A DNA stretch of 64,000 nt from the NCBI GenBank assembly GCA_951804985.1, contig OX638130.1, forward strand, positions 5,690,791-5,754,790, written 5' to 3'. The notes beneath the pieces were generated by a model, which saw nothing but the letters and a program-made list of their open reading frames with translations, searched no databases and was not told where the DNA came from. This document shows, one piece after another, positions 43,530 through 53,600 of the stretch (its first letter is position 1; every line of letters begins with the position of its first letter). The translations under genes and the position numbers were made by a program. The stretch comes from Dryomyza anilis. Taxonomy: Eukaryota; Arthropoda; Insecta; Diptera; Dryomyzidae.

Positions 43530-43795
43530 AATTGACCGATGATGGCCATTTTCAATACCAGACAACGTAGATGTAAAGGTAATCTAACTTCGGAATTTCA
43601 TTGATATAGCTCTTTTAGTTTTCATATAATCATGATTTCACCAGACAGACAGACATAAGCTAAATCGGTTGAGGAGGTAATGTGATCAAGAATTTATATA
43701 CTTTTCCATAGCAGTCACGCTTTCTTCCGAGTGTTACCAACGGATGACCAAATTGAATATACCCTTTTATTCTTAGTAAAAGTACTGCGACACCA
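43530..43795 (-). repeat. Fly dispersed repeat (minus copy)
   Basis: On the minus strand it carries AAAGGGTATATTCAATTTGG, GGAAAAGTATATAAATTCTT and GTCTGTCTGTCTG in the same order as at 61.13-61.4 kb. It lies between the D region and unit C and is not part of the block duplication. Confidence 0.7.
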
Positions 43796-44193
43796 AACTT
43801 ACAAGAACTCCGAACTATATTTTTGAATAGGCATCGAAAATCAAAGAATATCCTCACATAAAGAATTTCTATATCACTTCATCATTTGAAATCTAAATTC
43901 TGTAAACCCTTATAAAAACTGATGGAAACCTGATAATTGTATTTTTACTCTATCATTCTACGAGCCATATCTGATCTATAATGAATATGTCTTCCCTAAC
44001 AGGGACAATTTCTACTAGAAGATAAAATACTTTAACAGGAAAAACATTGAAGTTATAGTAATTATTTCAATTTTTTTATTTAATAAAAGAACCACATAAC
44101 TTAAAAATATATATCTTTCTTAGAATTTTTAATTATAACGAAATAACTTAAATAAAGTGTACAAGAAGAATGTTATTGAAATAGGAAATAATG

Positions 44194-45278
44194 TCAGTAG
44201 TCTTTGAAACTATTCGAGCAGGCTACCTGTAGATCGCCCCTCTGCAGAGCAATAGTCGTCGATTCCTGCAAGTTGCCTAACTTGCCATGGAACAGCACAT
44301 CGGCGATGAGTTTCTCGGCAATGATGCGCTGTCGCCGATCCATATCCTGCAGCTGGATGCAGACATTATGACCAAAAGCTTTCATTATTGTGTGCTGTGA
44401 GATGTTGTTGACACGTTGTGATTTTCGAGGAGGTTCTTCTTGGTGCTGTGGCTGAAGTTGAATTTGTTGCGGTGAGTGGTGTAGCTCCTGCGCTGAAATA
44501 TCCTGTAAGACTTCTGCAGTGCGCTTTTCGGCGCTTTTTTTGGCAACACTTATTCGTATAGGTGCCGGTGGTGTCGGTGTCGGCGGCGGCGAATCGGTGT
44601 CTTCTTTAACTTGCAGCAGTGATAGGACTGGACTCACTGAGCCATCGGATTTTTCATCTTCCACATCTTGATCATCAGCCTCTTCGGCATTGTTGGTCGA
44701 ATTCCAGGGCCAGGCCGTGGACTAAAATGAGGAAATAAAAGAAATGTTAAAAAATTAAATTGTGTTTTTTTTGAAATATTTAAGATAAAAAAATATATAT
44801 TTTTTTATTACTACAATTTATTATTTAATTTTATATTTTTTTTTCAATTAATTTTGGGAAAATATTTACTAAATTTGTATTCAAAATATTTTTTTACTTA
44901 TTTTGCATTTAAAAATTTTGTATTTGATTCAATATTATTTACAAAAACTTCATATATTTCAAACTTATTTATTTAAATTTTATATTTTCTAATTTTTTTA
45001 AAAATTTTCCATTTAAACATGTTCATTATAAAGTTTATTTATTTGGTTGTTCAATTTTAATTATTAAAACCTACTATTGGATCGGCATCATCTGGTGGTT
45101 TTTCTACAATGTGTATTTTGTGAATTTGCCTGTAATGCCTGATAATATTCGAAGCTCTCTTGCCGCTCATCAATCTTTGGCATGAATCAATAGTGCAACG
45201 ACTTTTGCCCGTCGATGCGTTGTATTTAAAATATTGTTCCGTATCAAAATCGTATTTGACTCGATTACTCTTTGGCAT
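44194..45278 (-). CDS. BED zinc finger-BESS protein, gene C
   Basis: Exon 1 is 45278-45075 and exon 2 is 44721-44194. The 353-nt intron has GTAGGT and TTTTAG ends, phase 0; the product is 243 residues, as in gene B. The BED finger uses Cys28, Cys33, His48 and His53, with the basic word KRASNIIRHYRQIHK after the second cysteine. Exon 2 starts STAWPWNS, then acidic, proline/threonine-rich and Gln/His-rich stretches, PPRKSQRVN, and a BESS motif (about 178-219) followed by the tail NSFKDY. It is probably a nuclear DNA-binding protein that associates through BESS. It differs from B by scattered substitutions only, so the two are recent duplicates and both frames are intact. Candidate AATAAA at 44075-44080. 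Confidence 0.9.
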
Positions 45279-45332
45279 TTTATAGAATTAAACAAAATAA
45301 ACGAATTTATTATTATTAATTTGAAATTGGCT

Positions 45333-45671
45333 TCATTTATCAAAATTAATAATGTACAAAATACGCGCACAACTTTTGACTAAAAAACGCAACTCAACGG
45401 TGCGATGTTGCTCTCTGCACAAAACAAAATCGTTTGTGCGGCTCGTTTTTGTGCACCAAACAGAATTGAGTCGAATCGCTTGTTTCTCGTACATGAGTAG
45501 GACAGACAACAGCTGCGTGATTTGAAATACGCTGCACGTATGCAGGGGGTGTTTCAGTGCTGTGTTCGAGCATTTTTGTGTGAAGCGTATAATATTATTG
45601 TATATGCGGGTCGTCAGTGTTGCAAATTGTGTGGAATATATGGCTGAAAACATACCCGATGTCTTCTTCAA
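45333..45671 (-). other. Open frame in the leader/promoter region of gene C
   Basis: Counterpart of the frame at 37535-37915, ending 55 bp before the ATG of gene C. The two frames agree over most of their length, with many substitutions. Whether they are translated is unknown and no domain was recognised. Confidence 0.3.
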
Positions 45672-45689
45672 TTCAAATTATATGCCCTA

Positions 45690-45995
45690 GAAAGTGAAAT
45701 CCGGGAATGACATATGTGCCAGTGCTGTGCCTAGCTTGATATATCAAGGCCTGTGTGGAGTCTGTGAGTGATGATTGTGTCAGTCTTGTGTTTAACCTGA
45801 TATATCAAGTCCTATATAATAAAAGCTGGAAGTGACGAGTGTGCCAGGCTTGTGTCTAGCTTGAGATACTGAGATCTGTGTGCAGTCAGTAGGACACGAT
45901 TGTGTCAGATTCATGTATAACGGAAGCTATCAAGGCCAGTGTGAAGTCCGGAAGTCGCGAGAGTGTATATATCGATATACTAAGCCAGTGTAGTC
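45690..45995. repeat. ~62-bp tandem repeat upstream of gene C
   Basis: Same array as at 37935-38240, with TGTGCCAGTGCTGTGCCTAG as the best kept word. About four to five diverged copies. Confidence 0.7.
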
Positions 45996-46266
45996 AAACT
46001 TGTAACAAGCGCATGGGCATTTCTACCTTAACACATCACATTGAAGAAATTTATCTATTATGGTAGATATAATCATGACCTCACCATGTTACTTATGACG
46101 ACGAAGAACCAAATTTTAAGAAATCGATCAGGGAATTCAAAGGAGGATTGTACGCACTGTTGAGATCATTCGTAGGGAGTATTGCAAAAAGGGCGTAACG
46201 TCCTAATTGCACCCAAATCATCAACTTAAGTTTTAATGTTGAAAATATAATTTTAAAATATTTAAT

Positions 46267-46452
46267 TTTATATAGCGTCGCACTTTTTCAATTTTTCCCC
46301 ATTATTATTTACGAAAATGCATCATTGTTGTGCACAGCGGCACGTGACCGAGAGCAACCGAGAGACTTAAATGTGTTATATACACGCGAGCTGGTGTGTG
46401 TGCGAACGAACATGAGGCGTGCGAAACAGAAGCAGAGTTGCCAAGTATTTGA
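46267..46452. promoter_or_regulatory. Conserved upstream segment of unit C
   Basis: Counterpart of 35830-36020 and 38466-38650, with the GTGCACAGCGGCACGTGACC and CACGCGAGCTGGTGTGTGTG words intact. It is about 1 kb upstream of the gene C start. Confidence 0.4.
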
Positions 46453-46734
46453 AAATAAAAAGTATATTTTAAGAAAAAGTATATACAAAAATTGAGCGTT
46501 AGTATCGCGTTAATTGTGGGTTAAACACTGTGTTTAGATAATGTGTTTGAATTAGTATTAACAATTTTATATTTTGATTCTTGTGATTTGAGGTTGAACA
46601 CAACTACAAAGTCGGTTCGCAAGAAATATGTTTGATCATAAAGTAAATAACCGCTATAAAAAAATCCCCCGTTGATGTTAGTGTTATATGAGGTATTTGA
46701 ACATAAGTGATCGGGTCACAGTTCGAAATTCACC

Positions 46735-46985
46735 GAGTATGCTCATTTTTAATACCTGCGTAGGTATAAAGTTAATCTAACTTGGGAATTTCATTAATCT
46801 AGCTCTTCTAGTTCTCCTCTATTATTGATAGATACCGATATATGGACAGAAAGTGAATTGACTTAGTAGGTAACGTGATCACAAACTTATTTACTTTTTC
46901 GTAAGAGTTATGCTTTCTTCTGAGTGTAACAAACGGATGACTAACCTAAATATACCCTTTTACGCTTAGTACAGGGTATAATAAT
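46735..46985 (-). repeat. Fly dispersed repeat (minus copy) in unit C
   Basis: Same element and position as 38925-39145 in unit B, recognised by TAATCTAACTTGGGAATTTC and CCTAAATATACCCTTTTACG. Confidence 0.6.
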
Positions 46986-47853
46986 CGTTATGTGAAAAAA
47001 TGTTTTTTTGTATTTCAACCATCAGATCACAAGACAAAAAAAGGACCCTGATTAAACCAAACCTCTTGTATATCTTCACATTGAATACAAATTTATGGTG
47101 ACAAACAACTTATTGCCCAACTAACTTATTAGGTTCTCTCAATAGTATTTCAAGTGTCAACAGAATATGGCAATTCTAACAACCAATTTGTAGAAATTTA
47201 ATTTAACCGAATGAAGTTGGTGGTTATTATTTTCGTCATGCCAAATTAGAACTTTCGGATTATTCAAGTAATATAATTTTGAAAATAGGTCATATATAAG
47301 GTTCAGGTTATATGGGAGGGTAGGTGTTAAATTTTACTGATCTTGTTATTTTTAATAACCACTCTCGATACTAAAGTGTGTCGTTCTAGTCAGTTATTGT
47401 AATTTTCAAATACATTTCTTTTATTCGAATATGAAGCAAAATAAACTGTAAAAAAATAACAACTTTTTTCTTTTTTGTATGAACATTTATTATTGTGTTA
47501 AAAATATATGCAATATTTCGATAATTCTTGCAAACATTATTAAGATATGTTTTCATATAAAATTTTACAACGTGTTACTTTTCGTAAAAGCCGTCAATGA
47601 AATGGTAAGATGTTAAAAATGTGAGTAAATTAAAAATAGTTTTTTTTTTTTTTTTAACAAATTTATTATATAAGATACATTTTAGGAGAAAACAGAAATA
47701 AAAAAAAAAAAATAAAAATGTATTTTTCAATTTATAATTATTTAAAATTTTTTTTTTTTAGTAAGTTGTCTTTTAAAATTAATTATAAAATCTTTTTTTT
47801 AATTTAAGAGTAACTTGTATTTTAAAAATAAATCAATGAATTCGCAGCAAACT
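46986..47853. other. Spacer downstream of gene E
   Basis: Unit C homology ends near 47325. The remaining ~500 bp before the gene E stop is AT-rich with long T and A runs and has no counterpart in the other block. Poly(A) signals for gene E are likely here but cannot be singled out. Confidence 0.5.
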
Positions 47854-48936
47854 TCAATATGCAGCTGCCTCCTGAAAACTGTTGAAAGTCGGTGGTGCCG
47901 ATTGTGACGGCGGACCGCTGCAATGTTGCAATGTGATGGCGGTCGTTTCCATCATATTGCCCAGCCTGCCATGGAAGAGCACATCAGAGATGAGCTTCTC
48001 CGAGATGATGCGTTGTCGCCGATCCATATCCTGCAACTGTATGGAGACATAGTGGCCGAATGCCTGCATGACGGTCTGCTGGGAGAGATTGCCAACGGTG
48101 AAAGGTGGCAACACTTCTTGAAAATTCTGCGACGTTCGTGGCTTCGATGGTTGTGACATGGATGGCGTTTGCAATTGTTGTTGAAATGGTTGTTGATACT
48201 GATGATGGTGATGTTGCTGCTGCATTTGTTGCTGATGTGTCCGCAATATTATTGGTTCAACGATGCTGCTGCTATCGCGTGAAACTTCTTTTACGGGGCT
48301 TTTACGGGGTTTTTTGGTGCTCGTGCCCGGCGGCGACATGGAACGTTCTTCGTGTGTGAAGCTACGCAACAGCGTTGGCGTTAGGATGCGCGTCTGCACG
48401 AGTTCATCATCTTCGTTGTCGTCGTCCTGATACTCAGGGCTATATTTGAAGCGCGGCAGTTGCAATTGTGTTGCCTCTGTGCTTGTGCGTCGAGAAATTG
48501 AAGTAGAGTCGGGCAGTATATCTACAATATCCACATGTTCACCATATGTAGCACCAATTTTAATAAAAAATTGTACCATTTTCTTAAAACCATTCCCTTC
48601 AGTTGCAACCACTGGTCGACCGTCCTCAATAAGCCACTGCGAGCAAATGTCGATGGCTTCTTTTTTGTCCTCTGTGCTTATTTGTTTAGGTAGCAATTCC
48701 CCCGAAATTAATTTAAAGCACTTGTGACGAAGGAGATTTGAAGTTTGCTTGCCATTATGTTTCAACAAGTTTTTGCACTTTCTACAATATACAAAATTTT
48801 CCAATATTGCACCGTCATCGCCGCCGTTAATTTTAACCTCGGCAAACAGAGTCCAAACGGTACTTTTTCCTTTTCGTTTATCTGACAATTGATAAACACC
48901 TTCGTTAATTTTGTTAATTATTTCTTTCTCGTCCAT
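47854..48936 (-). CDS. hAT transposase N-terminus-BESS fusion protein, gene E
   Basis: A single uninterrupted frame of 360 residues. Residues 1-75 are a BED finger with Cys51, Cys54, His71 and Cys73 in a context (STVWTLFAEV; FVYCRKC; QTSNLLRHKC) typical of hobo/Hermes-group transposases. Residues about 84-153 match the region that follows in those transposases, used for DNA binding and dimerisation (KKEAIDICSQW, FFIKIGATYGEHV). The catalytic RNase H-like core is absent. From about residue 161 the protein matches gene F exon 2 (DELVQTRILTPTLLRS, ERSMSPP), then a Gln/His-rich linker (234-256), a BESS motif (about 286-328) and the tail NSFQEAAAY. The join falls where exon 2 starts in the other genes, yet no intron is present. 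It is a domesticated-transposase DNA-binding protein by inference. It is absent from the duplicate block. Confidence 0.85.
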   Translation of the reverse strand: MDEKEIINKINEGVYQLSDKRKGKSTVWTLFAEVKINGGDDGAILENFVYCRKCKNLLKHNGKQTSNLLRHKCFKLISGELLPKQISTEDKKEAIDICSQWLIEDGRPVVATEGNGFKKMVQFFIKIGATYGEHVDIVDILPDSTSISRRTSTEATQLQLPRFKYSPEYQDDDNEDDELVQTRILTPTLLRSFTHEERSMSPPGTSTKKPRKSPVKEVSRDSSSIVEPIILRTHQQQMQQQHHHHQYQQPFQQQLQTPSMSQPSKPRTSQNFQEVLPPFTVGNLSQQTVMQAFGHYVSIQLQDMDRRQRIISEKLISDVLFHGRLGNMMETTAITLQHCSGPPSQSAPPTFNSFQEAAAY

Positions 48937-49912
48937 GATAATAATTTAATATAAATTGTTAAAATTTCAATATTTTCAATTATCGCTGTGTTTCCAGCTA
49001 GAATTAACAAACGCAAATAAAAATGCCCAAGCCACTCACAAGCCACTCAACGCCTTAGGTATCGCAAGTTGTCGGTCTACTACTGAGCGCTCAGTGTGTA
49101 TGTGAGTTGTATTCACCCTGAGTTGAATATAAAAGAACGCGCAAGCCGAAGGAATCCGAGTGCATGAACAGTTTTTACGAGTGTGAATCAGTATGAATCA
49201 GGGTTCACACCAGTGATGCATTTCACAAAAATGAATTTGGGTAATTCATGTGACGTTAGGTATCTTAATTACTTTCAAATGATACCACAACTGATCTCAT
49301 ATGTAAACCATTTTTAAATAAATACAATTAAGATAAGTTAGTGATTATTTTTTTACTAATGTTTGCACTTTTCAAGCGGACATATATCGGGAACCATCAA
49401 AGTGAGAGGTCCAAAATTTTGCATATTTCTTAGTTTAATATAAGACAACATTCATGCAAAATTTTATCAATTTTAAAGAGAATGATGTCTAAAATGCATT
49501 TTTTTTTTGTCATTGACGATAATTTTGAATTCGATGAAATAATGATAAATCGATATGAAATTAAATTTGTGCTCTATAAATTTTACGTTAAAAATCAAAA
49601 TTTTCTTAACAAATAGAATTTGTTTGTTTTTAGTCGACCTTAAAAAAGAATAATGCAAAAACTAATTTGTTTAACTAAAATGAAAACTATTTCAATAACA
49701 ACTCGATATCTATAACGACAAAAAAATTAATCATTTTAAATAGGTTGATTTTTATCGAGAACCCAATCGTTTTCGTAACATTATAGATTATATAAAAAAA
49801 CACGTTATCGTTTCGATATTGTTTGGATATCGTTAAGATACCGTTTTGTTTGCTAGGATCCCAGTAGATTCTAAACTTGTATAAATTTTGTTTTGACGGA
49901 AACTGTGTTGAT
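48937..49912. other. Upstream region of gene E and unit F flank
   Basis: On the minus strand CGCTCAGTAG near 49083-49094 gives an initiator-like TCAGT word about 150 bp upstream of the gene E start, next to a GAGCGCTC palindrome. From about 49217 (CCAGTGATGCATTTC) the DNA matches the 39.52-kb flank of unit D. The minus frame at 49473-49658 has no domain. Confidence 0.4.
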
Positions 49913-50255
49913 AGGGAATATTTTAAAAATGAGAACCGTAGAAAAAATTAAGAATTTTGATCGTTAGTTTGGACTATACTCTATATAACCATAAATAATT
50001 TTCTTATTTATCATTAGAACTTATAGGCTAAATAAAGCATAAAAAAGTGGACTAAATCAAACATTTTCGAGTTTAGATTGAAATATCTTTAAAACTATTC
50101 GGAATATTAGTATTTGTTGGTATATTGTAATTAGTCTTTACAATTGAAAGGAAAATTCATTTAGAGTTTTTTGGAAAACTACTTGTGAAAGAGACCGCAT
50201 TTTTTTAATCTAAAAAGTGGTTCAAAGTAGCCGTAAAATTTCGATAGTAATTATC
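49913..50255. repeat. Diverged single copy of the ~370-bp satellite (unit F)
   Basis: Counterpart of 39893-40235, carrying TTTTTTGGAAAACTACTTGT and AAATTTCGATAGTAATTATC. It precedes the gene F 3' region as the other copy precedes gene D. Confidence 0.7.
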
Positions 50256-50688
50256 GTAATCAGCAACCGCGAATTATATAGAATTGATATATCGAATATC
50301 AATGGGAAATGTCATTTTCTGTGAGTAGTGCAATTATATTTATTCGTTATGTCAAGAATGGGAGTCATTAAGCTATTCAAATGGTGGATATAATCGATCA
50401 AAATATTACGAAGGAATGGTAGATAGTCTTAAATGGGTTAATGTACAATTTACAATAAAAAAATATTTTTTTTTATTTTAAATTCATTATTTATTTATTT
50501 ATTAAATAACATACATTTTATGAGAAAACTAAAATTAAAAAATGTCTTTTTCCGTTTATATTAAATTCAATATTTATAACATTATTTTAGAAATATATAT
50601 AAAAGTATATTTTTTAATTTAAAATTATTTTCTTTAAGTAACTTGTATTATAAAAATAGTTAACTTTTAAAAGAATACGCAGCAAACT

Positions 50689-53600
50689 TCAATATGCCGC
50701 AGACTCCTGAAAACTGTTAAATGTCGGTGGTGCCGGTTGTAGCGGCGGCGCACTGCCATGTTGCAGCGTAATGGCGGTCGTTTCCATTAAATTGCCCAGC
50801 TTACCATGGAAGAGCACATCAGAGATGAGCTTCTCGGCAATGATGCGCTGTCGCCGATCCATATCCTGCAACTGTATAGAGACATTGTGACCGAATGCCT
50901 GCATGATGGCCTGCTGGGAGATATTGCCAAAGGATAAAGGTGGCAACACTTGTTGCATATTCTGCTGCAGTTGTGGCTGCAATGGTGGCGGTTGCAATGG
51001 TAGCGATTGCATTTGTGGTGGCGTCATAGGTGGTGGTTGCTGCAGTTGCTGTTGCAATTGTTGTTGAAATTGTTGTTGATACTGATGATGATGTTGCTGC
51101 TGGTGGTGTTGCAGGTTCTGATGTTGTTGCAGGTGCTGATGTTGTTGCAACTGTTGTTGTTGCTGCTGCATTTGTTGTTGCATATGTTGCTGATGTGGCA
51201 GCAACATTATTGGCTCGACAATGCTGCTGCTATCGAGTGTAACTTCGAGCACACGTTTCTCCGATTTTTTGATGCTCTTGCGCGAAGTGCTCGGCGGCGA
51301 CATGGAACGTTCTTCGTCCGTGATGGTGCGCAGCAGCGTTGGCGTTAGGCTGCGTGACTGTACGAGTGTCTCATCTTCGTCGTCCTCATCCTGATCGTGG
51401 GGACTGGATTTCCAGGGCCAAGCTACGGACTAAAATTAGTATATAATGTTTTAATATTTTTTGTACTAGATTTTCGAAAAAAAAATTATATACAAACTTT
51501 TCAATACAAAAATGGTTTTTAAAATGAGTTTTTCTTGTTTTCCAACGCATTTCAAATCAATTAAAAAAATGTAATCATATTTAATCGATTTATTAAAATC
51601 AATTAACAGTTTCAATTCAAAAAAATCTGCGGCATATTGAACAAAATCAATTTCGAATGAATTTATCTTTTTATCTAGCTTTCCATCAAATTTAAATTTC
51701 ATAATTAAAATGATTTTGATTCCATTTTTTTAATGTTTTCTAATTGATAAATTTCATTGAATTTTTGAAGACTAAAATTTTTAATATTAAAAAAAGTTCA
51801 TTTGAGATTTTTTTATTTTTTCGAAATCTTCGTAATTATATTTTTTGGAAGTTAAAATTTTTGAAATTGAAAAAAAAGGTTATTATTTGAGAACTTTTTC
51901 ATAATAAAGGGTTTTTCAACAGGGACGCTACAAAAGTAGAGCAACAGGGACAGCAAACGACGCCATATTTCTTACCGCTCTTTTGACATTTCTCTTCAGT
52001 AAGGTTTGCCATTTCATGATGGAAAGATATACGAGCCAACAACGAGTCGAAATTATTAAAATTTACTACCGAAATTCGAATTCGTATATCTTTCCATCAT
52101 GAAATGGCAAACCTTACTGAAGAAAAATGTCAAAAGAGCGGCAAGAAATATGGCTTCGTTTGCTGTCCCTGTCGCTCTACTTTTGTAGCGTCTCTGTTGA
52201 AAAACCCTTGAAAAAAACTTTTGTAGCGTCTCTGTTCAAAAACCCTTTAGTATCACAAATAAAAAGATCATAGAAGTTTCTAAAATTTTCGAAATTTATA
52301 CTTTTTTTATAAATTAAAATAAAAGGAAATTAATAAAAAGTTAATTTAAGAACTTTAAATTTTTTGAAATAAACAAATTTTGATTTTTTGAATATTAAAA
52401 TTTTTGAATTTGAACTTTTTCATAATAGATAAAATTCTCTTCGAATTTGTTTTTTCGTTTTTTTTTTTAATTCTAATTTTGGAATGTGAAAAAAAGTTCA
52501 TTTAAGAACTTCGAATTTTCTGAAATCAATGAAATATCGAAAATATTTGAAAACCCAAATTTTTTAAATTGAAAAAAGGTTATTTAAAAACTTTTTCATA
52601 ATAATATCATCGTTAAAATTGTCTTCGAACTGTTTGAAATCTTGGATTTTTTTTAATTTAAATCATTGATAAAATTGTCTTCGAACTTTTCGAAATCTTG
52701 GACATTATTTTATTTTAAATTTGGAGATTGACAAAAAAAGTTCATTTTAGAACTTCGAATTTTTTAAAATCTTCGTAATTTAGATTTTTATGAAAATTTT
52801 GGAAACTGATAAATGTTATTTAATAACTTTATATATAAAATTAACTTCTAATTTTTTGAAATATTCGAAATTAAGATTTTTTGAAAACTTAAGTATTGGA
52901 ATTGATTATTTGCGAACATTTTTATAATAGATTGTTTTTGAATTTTTTGAAATTTTCGAAATTCGATATTTTTTAAATACAATTTTGGAAAATGAAATAG
53001 TTTACTTAAGAACTTTTTCTGAATGGTACCATGAATAAGATGATCTACACAATTTTCGATCATAGTATCATGTATAAATTGTCTACGAAGTTCTTGAATT
53101 CTTCAAAATTTCGATGTTTTTAAAAACTCAAATTTTAGATAAAGAACAAAATTTTATTTAAGAACTTTTTTATAATAGTATCGTGAATAAAATTGACTTT
53201 GAATTTTTTGAAATTTTCGAAATTTTGGTTTTTGTTAAAATTATAATTTTGGAAATTTAAAAAAAAAATTATCTTCGAATTTGAATTTTTGATTTTGTTT
53301 AACAAAAAAGAAGAAAAAAAAATAAATTTTAGAAAATGAAAAACTCATTTAAGAACCATTTCATATATAATAAAAATGATTTGCAAAATTTAAATTCATT
53401 AAATTAATTAGTTAAATAAAAAAAATCTTCAAAAAATAAATGTTACATTCAAAGTGAAAAATTTGTTTGTAAAATTCATTATCATCTCTCTAAATAATGA
53501 ACTAAAAAATTAGTCACATAAATAATAATAAAAAACCTACAGTGTGATCGCCGACACCTTCTCCTTCTTGTTTTTCGCTGAGTAATTCTTCATGTGTGAG

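Noticed and set aside
51007..51348. Leucine-rich plus-strand frame of 113 codons
   Set aside because: It is the antisense of the glutamine tract in gene F; CAG/CAA repeats read as Leu/Val/Ala on the other strand.
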